From: Photorhabdus cinerea
GTDB lineage: Bacteria; Pseudomonadota; Gammaproteobacteria; Enterobacterales; Enterobacteriaceae
Assembly (NCBI RefSeq): GCF_011189575.1
Contig: NZ_PUJW01000024.1
Location: 1 to 59,204 of the forward strand
Direction of reading: 5' to 3'
Length of the DNA stretch: 59,204 nucleotides
Shown: piece by piece, positions 1 to 10,191 of the stretch
Position numbering within the stretch: the first letter of the stretch is position 1
Layout of the letters: every line of letters begins with the position of its first letter
The notes under the pieces: generated by a model
Databases searched by the model: none
Told to the model about the DNA's origin: nothing
Seen by the model: only the letters and a program-made list of their open reading frames with translations
Position numbers and translations under genes: made by a program

Positions 1-3000
1 TGCCTGCCACAACTGCGTGGCTTAACGTTTTGCCCGGCACTCCTAGCACTTCGCCATTATCACCAATCAATCTGGCACCTTCAGCATGAATCTGGCTGCC
101 AATATTAGCCAACAGAGCCGTAGTCAAGTTATCTTTAAAGCTGCCACCGTTAATAGCGGTATTCAGGCTGGAACTAATAATGGATTGGCCTGCTACCCGT
201 TGGACGACTTTATTCCAATCACCATTGCTGATTTGAGGTAATTTCGCTTTTGTGGGATCTAATTTAGTGCCATCTGCCGCTTTATCCCATCCCATATAGG
301 AATCAAATCCGGCCAATGCACCACCAATCGCCATTGAGGTAATTGTTGATTTAACAGAATCACTGCTACCTAATACTTTTAGCGCTTTGGATATATCCCC
401 CTGATTATCCACAATAGCGACTGCCGCCTGTGCAGCCAGTGATGACATACCCGCAGTTAACGCCCCACCCGCAACACTATTACCCACAGAAGATGTAACA
501 GATGCTACCAGAGAGCTGCCGGCTGTTGCCGCCGCCGCTGCAATAGCAATCACCGCAGAAACCACCGGATTTAAATGCTGGCTCTTATGATCCCAACTGT
601 TATAAGCATCCTTGACCAAATTCCATTGAACATCTTTACGTTCACTGAGTCCTTTCAGCCAAGCCGTTTCCGGCGTATTACCGAAGATTGATATGGCATT
701 CTGTAATGTCTGACCATTTTTTGCTTTGATATCAGCGCTAACACCATTTGCTGCATCTACGGTAAGTTTTCCGCCAATATGAATAGCAGGAAGAACCCAC
801 GTGTCTTTGGTATAACCTTTATCCCTATGTTTGATATAAAAGCCTTTTGAGTGGGTAATAGTCTGTTCAAAGGTAGTATTTTTTACTGCTTTAAAATTGA
901 CTTTACCGTGCGTGCTGGTCAATTTGGCATTTTTATTGGTGGCAATTTTGCTGGCTTCGTAAGTGCTGTCATCCCGGCTTAACAAGTTAATATCACCACC
1001 AGCGATAAATTCAGTGACTTTGTTGGTGACATCATGACGGGTGCGTTTATGGGTTTTCTTCTTGCCATACCAGTTACGACTTGTTTCTGTTTTCTCATAA
1101 TGACTGGATTCTTCCATTGCCTGCGCGTACAGATAACCGCCTTTTGCGGCGACATCCATAGCCCCTTTAGCCGCCAGTTTGGTGGCTTGGAAAAGAATAC
1201 TGCCGTTTGAGATCACGGTCAGTACGCCGCCGCCGGTCAGTTCGGTGCCTTGCTGAGTCACAGATTCCGTGAATTCCCTGTTACCTTCCCGGTAGGCGTG
1301 GTTCTGCACGGATTCAAAACGCATATTGCCCCCGGAAGTCAAAGTGATATCACCACCAGAATTAAGACTCGCGCCTTGGGTAGTTAAGGCCCCGCCTGCC
1401 GCCAAAGTCAGACTCTTATCTCCGCTGATTTTAGCCACTAAATGACGTTCATCTTTCCGGTTGTCATCCGGGTTTTCAATAGCGGAATAAGGAAGCCCGC
1501 CGATCAGCATATCTTGTCCGGCCAGTAACAATGTATTGCCCTTCGCAGACAGTATGGCGCTCTGTGCACTCAGATTACGCCCTGAATTAATCAGCAAATT
1601 ACCGCCTGCCTGAATCTTACTGACCAGTTCTGATGTGCGGGTAGAAGAAAATAGAGGCTTAAATTTAGGGTCAAGTTCACGATAATTAAGGTTGATATCG
1701 AGAGCGGAAGTGAGACTGATATCTTTCCCTGCCGTCATATTTGCGCCCCGCAATTCCAGCGGAAGGCTGCCAGAATTCATCGTGATTGAACCCGTGGCTT
1801 TAATCTTCCCGGCGGACAGCATACGGTTAAATAACTCTTGTTCTGTTTGAGCAGTCATCGGTCTGGAAAGCATAAGACTGCTCAACACCGCATTGTCATT
1901 TTCTATCTTGATGCCGCGGTTCGCACTCAACGATATATTACGGCTCTGCGGTGCCAGTAATGTGTTGTGCAGATAAAGATTGCTCCCCGCTGAAACAGTT
2001 AAGTCCCTGCTGGCTTCAATACTCCCCAACCAGCGAAGACCATCAGAATGAAAATAGTGGAGCGATTGACTGGTATATGATTTTACCTCACCAAGACGAC
2101 TGATGAGTGTAATATCGTTACTTTTGAGTTCACTTTGGTTCAGCTCTATATTATTAGGTGCACTAATAGAAATATTATTAGCTGCCTTCAGTATTCCTTC
2201 TCCTATTTTAATAGAATCTTCCGCGACAAAAGTTATATTTTCTACGGTCTTTATAAGACCGGAGACATTAATTTTACCCGCATGCAGAAGAATATTTTTG
2301 GCTTTAATGGACTCCGGGGTTTCTGTAACCACAACTTCCTGAATCATTTTGGGATCATAAGGCAGTGACGAATGACCAATATGGATATTATCTTTAAAGT
2401 CTGCAACCAAATTTTGTCCGGCTGAGATTATTGCCGGGATAATCTGAAGTTGTGAGAAGCCAGAATACTCTTTTTCCTTGATTAAACTCCGGTATTTTGG
2501 ATCATCAATAGTAAACCCCTGGTAATTTTTCTTAATATCATCCATGGAGTGGCCTAACTTCATTAAATCTTGACTATCAGGGAGTCTGTATTTTGTATAT
2601 CCATCAATTCTCCCCAGGATTGTGTTATAATTATTAAACGTTTTACCTGTCAATATAATATCTTTTGCCGCGGCTATTTTGCTTTCTGCATTCAGCAGGT
2701 TATCACTATTGATATATAGATTACTTCCGGAGGTAATATTTCCTTCATGAGCATTTTTTCCTATCACTAATTCTTTTCGACTATGGTTAACATAAGGGTG
2801 CTCTTTGATATTAACATGCCCAAACCATTTTCCTGGAGGCGCGTTGTTAAAATAAGGTGTTAAGAGAAAAAGAAAGATACTGTGATCCTCAATCGTTCCA
2901 CCTATAAAATTTTCGGTAAAAGAGGTTGAGTTCGCCTCACTTTCCCGCCAGACTGGGGTCAATACTTCCCTGACATTCTCTAGTTTATGAGTCCTGACAA

Positions 3001-4089
3001 CCAAATCCCCTTTCACGGTCTTTATTGTTGCAGACTTATTTTCAATCAGAGAACTTTTATTCCCTTGAGCATCCTTCTGTATCCACATATGATTATTGGC
3101 TTGCAGAAGTGCTTTATCTCCGGTATTGCGCACAGTATCACTCAATACCCGCATATCCCGACTGGCAATCACACTGCCTTTATTATCCAGTTGGGTACTT
3201 GCCAGAGTCATATCCCGTTCTGCCTGTACCTTGATATTTGGCGCAATATGGGTTTCTTTAGCACTAAGATTAAAATCCGTTTTAGCTTTGACATTTCCCA
3301 GCTCAATTTTACCATTAACGTTTAAGGTAATATCACGCTGGTCACTCCACCTAATGCTTTGGTATCAACCGCTAATTGAGGTTTAGCGCCTTCTCCAGTG
3401 ATTGTTTTCACTGTGCCATCATTAAAATCAATCCGGTTAGCACCTTGTGTAAGGGATAAATGATTAGCCTGAATTTTTCCATTTAATTCAGTCGCCCGGC
3501 TGATAATATCGATATAATCCGTTGTCTTACCATCCAGCCCCTTGCCACCAATAGTAATCTGGCCTTTTTTAACCTCCAATACTTCCAACGCGCCCTGTTT
3601 ATCAAATTGAGGCTTACCGGTAGTCAATGTTGCACTGCCGGTATTGATAAAACCACAGCCATCACAGGTAATGCCATTAGGGTTGGCAATCATCACATTG
3701 GCTTTATTACCCAATACCTCCAGTTTGCCTTGCAGGTCAGACCGCCCATTACCGGTGACTTCATTAATAATTAATTCGGCAGCTTTACCTTTTAAGTTGC
3801 TATTTGCATTTAATTGCCCGGCTAATTGTGACTTAGCCGCCTGAGTAGCGTTATTGAGCACTGCTCCTTGAGCGGCAATATTAAACTCTTTATAGGTGTT
3901 GTGAGATATTCCGGCACTATTAGGAGTAGCAATATTAACAACCGGCACATTTCCCTGAATTTGTACCTGTGTTCGGTTATTATCAGGTGTGATCCCAGCC
4001 GCTATAGCCGGATGCAGGGGATATATCGCAGTCAGATAAATTAAAAAATAACAAGCACCCTTTGCCATAGGGTTGTTATATCTATCCAT
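1..4089 (-). pseudogene. Two-partner secretion exoprotein (filamentous haemagglutinin/CdiA type), frameshifted, continues off left edge
   Basis: This is the secreted partner of a type Vb system. The first 255 codons (4089-3322) hold a signal peptide ending near HPAIAA and a TPS secretion domain with the diagnostic NPNGI motif in ANPNGITCDGCGFINT. That frame stops at 3324-3322, just after VDTKALGG. A second frame is open without any stop from 3364 to base 1. It encodes about 1,120 residues of haemagglutinin-repeat type sequence (QRDITLNVNGKIELG, then many GGDI/GGNM-type strands). It ends at the window edge in GEVLGVPGKTLSHAVVAG, typical of the DUF637-like region before the C-terminal tip of CdiA/haemagglutinin proteins. 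Family members normally continue after ALGG with a MYANxI-type strand; here that part is missing. I infer an out-of-frame internal deletion, or a sequencing error, rather than programmed shifting, because no slippery heptamer is visible. The toxin tip and any immunity gene lie outside the window. Confidence 0.85.
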
Positions 4090-4149
4090 CGTTCCATCCT
4101 TTTTTCATTTAAGTACAAGGTTATTGGTATTACTCCCTGTATTGCATCG

Positions 4150-5829
4150 CTAAAAAGTCAGTGATGCAGACCAGTAAACCACCCAGTTATCCGGTTTCAG
4201 ATGGTTAGGGTGGATCAATGGCGTTCCTAAAGTCATCATCTGGTTGAACCTGTGGTTGATCAGTGAGACACCAAGCGCGGTGCCTGCAACGTTACCACCA
4301 TCAATTTGCCCTGTTTTTTCCTGTAACCAACCGGCATCCAACGCACCGGTTAAGGCCAATTCACCCAGCGCAGGAAGCTTTGACACCCGCCAGTTTAATT
4401 CGTTGCGCAAATATCCACCTCGATTGCCGGTAAGATATTGCTCTTTAAACCCCCGAACGGAGTATTGCCCTCCCAATGAGAGGCGTTCGCTGGCGTAAAG
4501 GTTGTCCAGTGTGGTCTGGCCGTAAATGGATGAAAGGTAATAGACGGAGTCGGTAACCGGGATAAAATAGCTAGCACTCAGGCTGAATTTGCGAAATTGG
4601 CTACGTGGAGCATCCGGGAAATGCGGGTCATATTTTGTTGCACCTAACACGGGTAAGCCATAACTCAATGCAGGGTTGAAAGTGATATAGCCACCCGCCA
4701 GTACCGAACTGTAATTAACACCAAGATTAGCAACACTTAAGATCGGGCTGCTGATGGATAATTTCTTTCCTGCAAACAAATTAGTCGTCTGACGATGTGT
4801 TATTCCTACATTCAGAACCAGTTTCTGTTCACCGTCACGATACAACGTCCGGTTTATTGCTAGCCGGTGAGTCTGGTTGTCACCTTCATAACGATAGATT
4901 TGTAAACCGATCGGAACGTTCTGAAAAGAATCGTTCCACACATATTGATAACTGAACAACCAGTAGCCATAAGGAACCGTCACATTGGCAGAAAGGCTCC
5001 GGCTCTGGTGGTTATTGCGGAAATCACTGTTGCGACTAGCGGATAATGACCACTGGTCAGCAAGATGTAATGGATTATCCAGGTTCACACTGGCGTTGAT
5101 TTGCCCGGTGCCAGTACTTTTTTGACCACTATTATCTGCCCCCAAGTTGGCACCAACCAGCAAACGAGTCGATATTCGTTTTAAGATAACCGCAGAATAA
5201 CCGGGCTGTTTTCCCGGCTGAATATCAATGCTTATCTGTTGGGAAGGAAGCCGGTTCAGTTGTTCCATCCCCTGTTCAATATCCCGCAGATTCAGTGTCT
5301 TACCAACCATTCCCGGAAAGACCATTTTCAATGAGAGTGATGTCTCACCATCAAGTGTGATTGATTCAACTTTGCCTTCACTCACGGTAATAACGAGCAT
5401 ACCGGTGGATAAATCCTGTGCTCTGAGCCCAGCCCGAGAAGTGACATAACCTCGCTCGATATAGGCATTCGATACTTTACGCACCAGCTCATTAATGTCT
5501 GGCAAGGTTAAACAACGGGATAAATAAGGCTGTATTAGTTTTTCCCTTACTGACTGGGAAAGACTCTCAGCCCCTTCAAATTGAATATGGTGAACGGTAT
5601 GACAAACAGATTCAGCGCCATCAGTTTTGGGCTCTAAAGCTGGAGACAAAGTGATGTTGTTACGTAACGCCTCCCGTTGCTGTTGAGCTTGCTGCAATAA
5701 TGCTTTCTGTTGTTGAGTGATAATTTCCTGATCTGCAGGACTAATAAACTCTGAAGCATAAGCCTCCGCTGATATAACTAACGAAACAGATACCACCACC
5801 CTTCTTAGACAAACAAATATTCTTTCCAT
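4150..5829 (-). CDS. TpsB/FhaC/ShlB-family outer-membrane transporter of the two-partner secretion pair
   Basis: A 559-residue Omp85-superfamily barrel that would move the neighbouring exoprotein across the outer membrane. A signal peptide ends near AEAYA (about residue 25). A Gln-rich helix follows (QQQKALLQQAQQQ). POTRA modules span roughly residues 75-230 (for example VHHIQFEGAESL and GMLVITVSEGKVESITL). The C-terminal 16-strand barrel carries the family's loop-6 VRGF motif in GGQYSVRGFKEQYLTGNRGG and ends in an aromatic residue (ASLTF). Length is normal for FhaC/ShlB proteins. It precedes the exoprotein gene by 60 bp on the same strand, the usual tpsB-tpsA order. Unlike its partner it is intact, so it could still export another substrate. 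The ribosome-binding site is weak. Confidence 0.93.
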   Translation of the reverse strand: MERIFVCLRRVVVSVSLVISAEAYASEFISPADQEIITQQQKALLQQAQQQREALRNNITLSPALEPKTDGAESVCHTVHHIQFEGAESLSQSVREKLIQPYLSRCLTLPDINELVRKVSNAYIERGYVTSRAGLRAQDLSTGMLVITVSEGKVESITLDGETSLSLKMVFPGMVGKTLNLRDIEQGMEQLNRLPSQQISIDIQPGKQPGYSAVILKRISTRLLVGANLGADNSGQKSTGTGQINASVNLDNPLHLADQWSLSASRNSDFRNNHQSRSLSANVTVPYGYWLFSYQYVWNDSFQNVPIGLQIYRYEGDNQTHRLAINRTLYRDGEQKLVLNVGITHRQTTNLFAGKKLSISSPILSVANLGVNYSSVLAGGYITFNPALSYGLPVLGATKYDPHFPDAPRSQFRKFSLSASYFIPVTDSVYYLSSIYGQTTLDNLYASERLSLGGQYSVRGFKEQYLTGNRGGYLRNELNWRVSKLPALGELALTGALDAGWLQEKTGQIDGGNVAGTALGVSLINHRFNQMMTLGTPLIHPNHLKPDNWVVYWSASLTF

Positions 5830-6131
5830 TGATAATCTTTATTTCACAATAAACCAATTGTTAAAAGAATTAATAATGTCTTATCCTACCTACAAATTCA
5901 GATAATAATAATAAGAATTACCTTTAAATGTGATCAATAACCCTATCTGTTATAAATTAACAAAACAAGTAACTGTTTATATTTAATGAAATACATAACT
6001 CAGATTAATACAAAAATATAGAATGCAATTATTTATTTACACTTGATGTAACCCTTGTTTGACAGAAATAAATTGATCCTTTAGCCTACCTTTCTATAAC
6101 GATTTCAATCAATTCAGAAACAGAGGAAAGC
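5830..6131. other. AT-rich divergent intergenic region between tpsB and tyrP
   Basis: About 300 bp without a credible gene. It must hold the tpsB promoter (minus) and the tyrP promoter (plus). A TTACA-CTTGA-TGTAA inverted repeat at about 6038-6052 lies just before the tyrP -35 element. It differs from the textbook TyrR box (TGTAAA-N6-TTTACA), so I do not call it one. Confidence 0.5.
6059..6087 (+). promoter_or_regulatory. Candidate tyrP promoter
   Basis: A perfect TTGACA -35 element (6059-6064) is followed after 17 bp by TAGCCT, a weak -10 (6082-6087). It lies 45 bp before the tyrP start. This is pattern matching only. Confidence 0.4.
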
Positions 6132-7337
6132 GTGAAGAATCGCACTCTTGGCAGTATTTTTATCGTAGCGGGAACAACAATTGGTGCAGGAATGCTGGCT
6201 ATGCCACTGGCGGCAGCTGGTGTTGGCTTTGGTACAACTTTCGTGATGTTAGTCGCTCTTTGGGTTTTGATGAGCTATACCGCTTTATTGCTGGTGGAAG
6301 TTTACCAGTACAACCCGGCAAATACGGGGTTGGGAACACTGGCAAAACGCTATCTGGGACGTGGCGGTCAATGGCTTACCGGTTTCAGTATGCTATTCCT
6401 GATGTATGCCCTGACAACAGCTTATATCAGTGGTGCAGGTGAATTGCTATCCGGCAGCCTCTCTTCATGGCTGGATAAACCTGTTTCCGTATCATTTGGG
6501 ATACTGACTTTCACCATTGTGGCAGGTAGTGTTGTCTCTATCGGTACGCAATCTGTTGATATGGTGAACCGCCTGTTGTTTACCGCAAAAATCATCTTCC
6601 TGATTATTATGCTGGCAGTCATGATGCCCCATATCAAAAGCACTAACTTGCTCTCAATGCCTGTAGAGCAAGGCTTAGTATTATCAGCCATTCCTGTGGT
6701 ATTCACCTCTTTTGGCTTTCACGGCAGTGTGCCAAGTATTGTGAGTTATATGGGCGGCGATACCCGTAAATTACGCAAGATATTTGTTATCGGTAGTGCT
6801 ATCCCACTGGCGGCTTATATCCTGTGGCAATTAACTACGCTGGGCGCAATTTCTTCCCATACTTTTGTCGGCATTCTGGCAGAACAATCTGGGCTAAATG
6901 GACTATTACAAGCGGTGAGAGAAGTTGTCGCGACTCCGCGAGTAGAGCTTGCTGTCCATCTATTTGCCGACTTAGCACTGGCAACCTCATTTCTTGGTGT
7001 CTCTTTAGGTTTGTTCGATTACATAGCAGATCTGTTCAAACGCCGCAAAAATGCAACAGGCCGCCTGCAAACAGGTGTAGTGACTTTTGTTCCACCGTTA
7101 CTTTGCGCTTTATACTACCCAAACTTTGTTATGGCTCTGACTTTCGCGGCGGTAGCGCTGTCTATTCTTGCGCTGCTTTTACCTTCAATGCTGGCATGGC
7201 GCAGCCGCCAAATTGAACAAACTGCTTATCGGGTCAAAGGCGGAAAGCCCGCTTTGGTTCTGGTGTTTCTTTGCGGGATTGCTGTTATTGCTATCCAGAT
7301 TGGTATTGTTAGCGGATTACTGCCAGAAGTGGGTTAA
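6132..7337 (+). CDS. tyrP: Tyrosine-specific transport protein TyrP
   Basis: An inner-membrane, proton-driven tyrosine importer of the aromatic amino-acid permease (HAAAP) family. The 401 residues match E. coli TyrP (403) from memory along the whole length, from KNRTLGS through GAGMLAMPLAAAG and FTSFGFHGSVPSIVSYM to GLLPEVG at the C-terminus. About 11 hydrophobic segments are visible. The start is GTG with a GAGGAAAG ribosome-binding site immediately upstream; the E. coli gene begins with the same MKNRTLGS. It stands alone, convergent with yfaZ, and ends in a hairpin. In E. coli this gene is controlled by TyrR, but I could not find a clean TyrR box here. Confidence 0.95.
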   Translation: MKNRTLGSIFIVAGTTIGAGMLAMPLAAAGVGFGTTFVMLVALWVLMSYTALLLVEVYQYNPANTGLGTLAKRYLGRGGQWLTGFSMLFLMYALTTAYISGAGELLSGSLSSWLDKPVSVSFGILTFTIVAGSVVSIGTQSVDMVNRLLFTAKIIFLIIMLAVMMPHIKSTNLLSMPVEQGLVLSAIPVVFTSFGFHGSVPSIVSYMGGDTRKLRKIFVIGSAIPLAAYILWQLTTLGAISSHTFVGILAEQSGLNGLLQAVREVVATPRVELAVHLFADLALATSFLGVSLGLFDYIADLFKRRKNATGRLQTGVVTFVPPLLCALYYPNFVMALTFAAVALSILALLLPSMLAWRSRQIEQTAYRVKGGKPALVLVFLCGIAVIAIQIGIVSGLLPEVG

Positions 7338-7346
7338 TCAGGAATT

Positions 7347-7382
7347 GAAATTGTCCACATCAGAAATAGTGTGGACAATTTC
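7347..7382. terminator. Bidirectional hairpin between tyrP and yfaZ
   Basis: A perfect 12-bp stem (GAAATTGTCCAC, 7347-7358, pairing with 7371-7382) with a 12-nt loop lies between the stops of two convergent genes. There is no long T-run on either side, so efficiency is uncertain. Confidence 0.6.
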
Positions 7383-7393
7383 ATAAAATTGGA

Positions 7394-7936
7394 TCAGAAA
7401 TTCAAACCGACACCAACATAAAATCCATCAGCCAGTTTGTTATCCCGATACCCCTCTTTCCCTCTCATATTCATCATTCGATAACCTGCATCCACTGTCA
7501 GCGGTTTAAATACTGTAAAACGCAAACCCCCATTCGCCTCAGTATAAGAATCAATACCGGAAGTTAAACCAGACGGAGCACCGTAAACTTCACCATACAG
7601 GGATAAAGACGGTGTAACAGCCCAGCTCAAACCGACGCCTCCAGCCAGTGCCCCGCCATCTTTTCCATCTTTAGGTGATAAATAGAGCGCTTTACCGCCA
7701 ACACTGGCGGTTAACGGACCAACAGGCAGACTAAATGCGGTGCCAAAACTTCCCAGGTGCCCATTATGATCACTGCGTGCCCAGTTACCATTAAAAGATA
7801 ATCCAGCACTATTATCACCAATTGCAGCTGAAGTATTGGTAAAATGACGACCCGCTTGAAGATTAATAGAAATCGCATTTGCTGATCCAGCGATTAATAA
7901 CAAACTGGTCGTTCCCGCAATAAGATAAGCCTTCAT
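7394..7936 (-). CDS. yfaZ: YfaZ-family outer-membrane protein
   Basis: A 180-residue secreted protein with a clear signal peptide (residues 1-21, cleaved after GSANA). The rest is alternating-hydrophobicity beta-strand sequence ending in VGVGLNF, a terminal aromatic typical of outer-membrane barrels. It resembles E. coli YfaZ in length and in several blocks (GPLTASVGGKALY, SGIDSYTEANGG, VDAGYR, RDNKLADGFYVGV). YfaZ proteins have no firmly established function; a small pore or structural role is only inferred. It is a single-gene unit convergent with tyrP, with 275 bp separating its start from katA. Confidence 0.88.
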   Translation of the reverse strand: MKAYLIAGTTSLLLIAGSANAISINLQAGRHFTNTSAAIGDNSAGLSFNGNWARSDHNGHLGSFGTAFSLPVGPLTASVGGKALYLSPKDGKDGGALAGGVGLSWAVTPSLSLYGEVYGAPSGLTSGIDSYTEANGGLRFTVFKPLTVDAGYRMMNMRGKEGYRDNKLADGFYVGVGLNF

Positions 7937-8167
7937 TATATTTCCCCTTTATTTACTTAATCTTAAGTATTTTACTTAAACACAATTAAATCTAGAGACA
8001 ACAAAAACAAATGAATCATCTATACTTACTAAATATGTGTGGATTTGTTTTATTGAATTTATTTAATGCAATCATTACTCATATAAAATAATTTTTCTAC
8101 TCAACAATAGAGAAAAAAATAATATCAGGAAAAAATTTTAATCTGTTGACCAAAACATTTTCCTTAT

Positions 8168-8189
8168 CAGCGATCCCGCTGTTTTTTTT
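8168..8189 (+). terminator. Terminator-like hairpin in the katA leader
   Basis: A GC-rich stem CAGCG-ATCC-CGCTG (8168-8181) is followed directly by eight T residues (8182-8189) on the coding strand, only 22 bp before the katA start and 10 bp before its ribosome-binding site. It looks like a small intrinsic terminator, possibly an attenuator; the 5-bp stem is short. Confidence 0.45.
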
Positions 8190-8211
8190 CATGTAAAACA
8201 GGAGAAGTGTG

Positions 8212-9654
8212 ATGAAAAAGAGAGGACTTACAACGGTTGCAGGAGCTCCCGTCGTTGACAACAATAACGTTATTACCGCGGGACAACGCGGCCCTATGAT
8301 GTTGCAGGATGTTTGGTTTTTAGAAAAACTCGCCCATTTTGACCGTGAAGTTATTCCAGAACGTCGTATGCATGCCAAAGGCTCTGGAGCTTATGGAACC
8401 TTTGTCGTCACTAACGATATCACCAAATATACCCGCGCTAAGATTTTTTCTGAAATAGGCAAAAAAACAGAAATGTTTGCCCGTTTTTCAACAGTAGCCG
8501 GTGAACGCGGAGCAGCCGACGCTGAACGTGATATTCGTGGTTTTGCACTTAAATTCTATACAGAAGAAGGTAACTGGGATTTAGTGGGTAACAATACACC
8601 CATATTTTACCTTCGTGATCCCCTGAAATTCCCAGATCTTAACCATGTTGTTAAACGTGATCCACATACCAACTTGCGTAATCCTGCCTATAAATGGGAT
8701 TTTTTCTCTTACCAGCCTGAATCACTGCACCAACTAACCATTGATTTCAGTGACCGTGGTATGCCTAAATCTTTCCGCCATATGCACGGTTTTGGTAGTC
8801 ATGCATTCAGCTTTATCAACTCAGATAATGAACGTTTCTGGGTGAAATTCCATTTCCGTTGCCAACAAGGTATCAAAAACCTGATGGACGAAGAAGCGGA
8901 AGCGCTAGTTGGTAAAGATCGTGAAAGTTCTCAGCGCGACTTGTTTACAGCCATTGAACAAGGCGATTATCCCCGCTGGAAACTGAAAGTTCAGATAATG
9001 CCAGAGAAAGAAGCGGCTCAAGTACCATACAACCCATTTGATCTGACAAAAGTATGGCCTCACGGCGACTATCCAATGATCGAAGTCGGTTATTTCGAGC
9101 TGACCCGTAACCCTGAAAACTATTTCGCAGAAGTTGAACAAGCCGCGTTTAACCCTGCTAATGTCGTACCCGGTATTAGTTTCTCCCCTGATAAGATGTT
9201 ACAGGGTCGCCTGTTCTCTTATGGTGATGCTCAGCGTTATCGTCTTGGCGTTAACCACCATCAAATTCCGGTCAATACTCCTCGTTGTCCGTTCCATAAT
9301 TATCACCGTGATGGTGCAATGCGTGTCGACGGTAACAGCGGCAATACTGTGACTTATGAACCAAACAACGCAGGGTTGTTCCAGGAACAACCTGAATTCA
9401 AACATCCATCATTAGCTTTAGAAGGAGATGCTGACAACTGGAACCATCGTCAAGATGAAGATTATTTCAGCCAGCCTCGTAAACTGTTTATGTTAATAAA
9501 CAGTAAAGAGCATCAACGTATGTTTGATCGTATCGCCAGTGAGCTATCGCAAGCACATGAAGATACTCAACGTCGTCAGGTTGAGCTATTTAGAAAAGTT
9601 CACCCAGAATACGGCGATGGTGTTGAAAAAGCCCTGAAAAAAATCAAAGGCTAA
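8212..9654 (+). CDS. katA: Monofunctional haem catalase KatA
   Basis: Breaks hydrogen peroxide into water and oxygen in the cytoplasm. The 480 residues are the size of small-subunit (clade 3) catalases. The catalytic His is H54 in ERRMHAKGSGAYG, the distal Asn is N127 in DLVGNNTP, and the proximal haem Tyr is Y337 in RLFSYGDAQRYRLG. I chose ATG 8212 over the GTG one codon earlier because AGGAGA at 8200-8205 is then spaced about 6-7 nt away. The gene is monocistronic with a strong hairpin after the stop. A terminator-like hairpin lies in its leader. A peroxide regulator such as OxyR is likely but no site is demonstrated. In an insect pathogen it would help survive host oxidative killing (inference). 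Confidence 0.97.
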   Translation: MKKRGLTTVAGAPVVDNNNVITAGQRGPMMLQDVWFLEKLAHFDREVIPERRMHAKGSGAYGTFVVTNDITKYTRAKIFSEIGKKTEMFARFSTVAGERGAADAERDIRGFALKFYTEEGNWDLVGNNTPIFYLRDPLKFPDLNHVVKRDPHTNLRNPAYKWDFFSYQPESLHQLTIDFSDRGMPKSFRHMHGFGSHAFSFINSDNERFWVKFHFRCQQGIKNLMDEEAEALVGKDRESSQRDLFTAIEQGDYPRWKLKVQIMPEKEAAQVPYNPFDLTKVWPHGDYPMIEVGYFELTRNPENYFAEVEQAAFNPANVVPGISFSPDKMLQGRLFSYGDAQRYRLGVNHHQIPVNTPRCPFHNYHRDGAMRVDGNSGNTVTYEPNNAGLFQEQPEFKHPSLALEGDADNWNHRQDEDYFSQPRKLFMLINSKEHQRMFDRIASELSQAHEDTQRRQVELFRKVHPEYGDGVEKALKKIKG

Positions 9655-9683
9655 TTTCTAACAACACCGTTCTTTAACAGTCT

Positions 9684-9715
9684 CTGCCCATTATTACATA
9701 ATAAATAATGGGCAG
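9684..9715. terminator. Hairpin downstream of katA
   Basis: A perfect 12-bp stem (CTGCCCATTATT, 9684-9695, pairing with 9704-9715) with an 8-nt loop sits between the convergent ends of katA and the HTH antitoxin gene. It has no extended T-tract but probably terminates both. Confidence 0.65.
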
Positions 9716-9737
9716 TACGCAGAGTTCAATGCTTTAT

Positions 9738-10181
9738 TTACATCATCAGCTTTTGCCACATCTTACCCTTTTCAGCAAAAACCAATTTTTCTATTTGCTG
9801 CTGGATACTGGTTTCTGACAACTTTCTCAGCATTTCACCGATATAATTTTGTTCATCAATTGATTCTGCATAAAGAGAACGCAAAGCAACATCAGCCACT
9901 CTTGGAATACTGGACTGCCCCTTTTCCCAGCGGGCAATTGTCTGAATATCGACTCCCAGCAGATTTGATAGGAGCTTTTGAGACATATTCATTTCAATGC
10001 GTAAAAAACGCATTTCTTCTGCTGATAGTGGGCGTTTCAATGAAACTAATACTTTAGAAATTAGACGATGTAATTCATCAAGATTATCGATACTGATATA
10101 AACTTCACCATCAGTTATTTCCTGTTGAAATCCATTCTCTAACCAAATATTTGATAATCCACTTTCAACATAATGATACAT
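9738..10181 (-). CDS. HTH antitoxin of a DUF4258-type toxin-antitoxin pair
   Basis: A 147-residue protein of the YgiT/MqsA-like HTH antitoxin group. The N-terminal part (YVESGLSNIWLENGF, then GEVYISIDNLDELHRLI) matches the family's usual pre-HTH region but lacks zinc-binding cysteine pairs. An XRE-type helix-turn-helix spans about residues 55-105 (EEMRFLRIEMNMSQKLLSNLL, then QTIARWEKG and IPRVADVALRSLY). The C-terminal 40 residues are helical. It would bind its own promoter and neutralise the toxin. Its start lies 10 nt after the stop of the toxin's restored frame, with an AAGGATAA ribosome-binding site between them, the classic toxin-first operon. The toxin gene is frameshifted, so this may be an orphaned antitoxin. 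Confidence 0.82.
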   Translation of the reverse strand: MYHYVESGLSNIWLENGFQQEITDGEVYISIDNLDELHRLISKVLVSLKRPLSAEEMRFLRIEMNMSQKLLSNLLGVDIQTIARWEKGQSSIPRVADVALRSLYAESIDEQNYIGEMLRKLSETSIQQQIEKLVFAEKGKMWQKLMM

Positions 10182-10191
10182 AATATTATCC

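Noticed and set aside
3322..3364. Programmed ribosomal frameshift in the haemagglutinin
   Set aside because: No slippery heptamer is seen in the overlap, and the junction lacks family sequence, which points to deletion or error.
6038..6052. TTACA-CTTGA-TGTAA repeat as a TyrR box for tyrP
   Set aside because: The half-sites are oriented and spaced differently from the TyrR consensus, so it is noted only as an inverted repeat.
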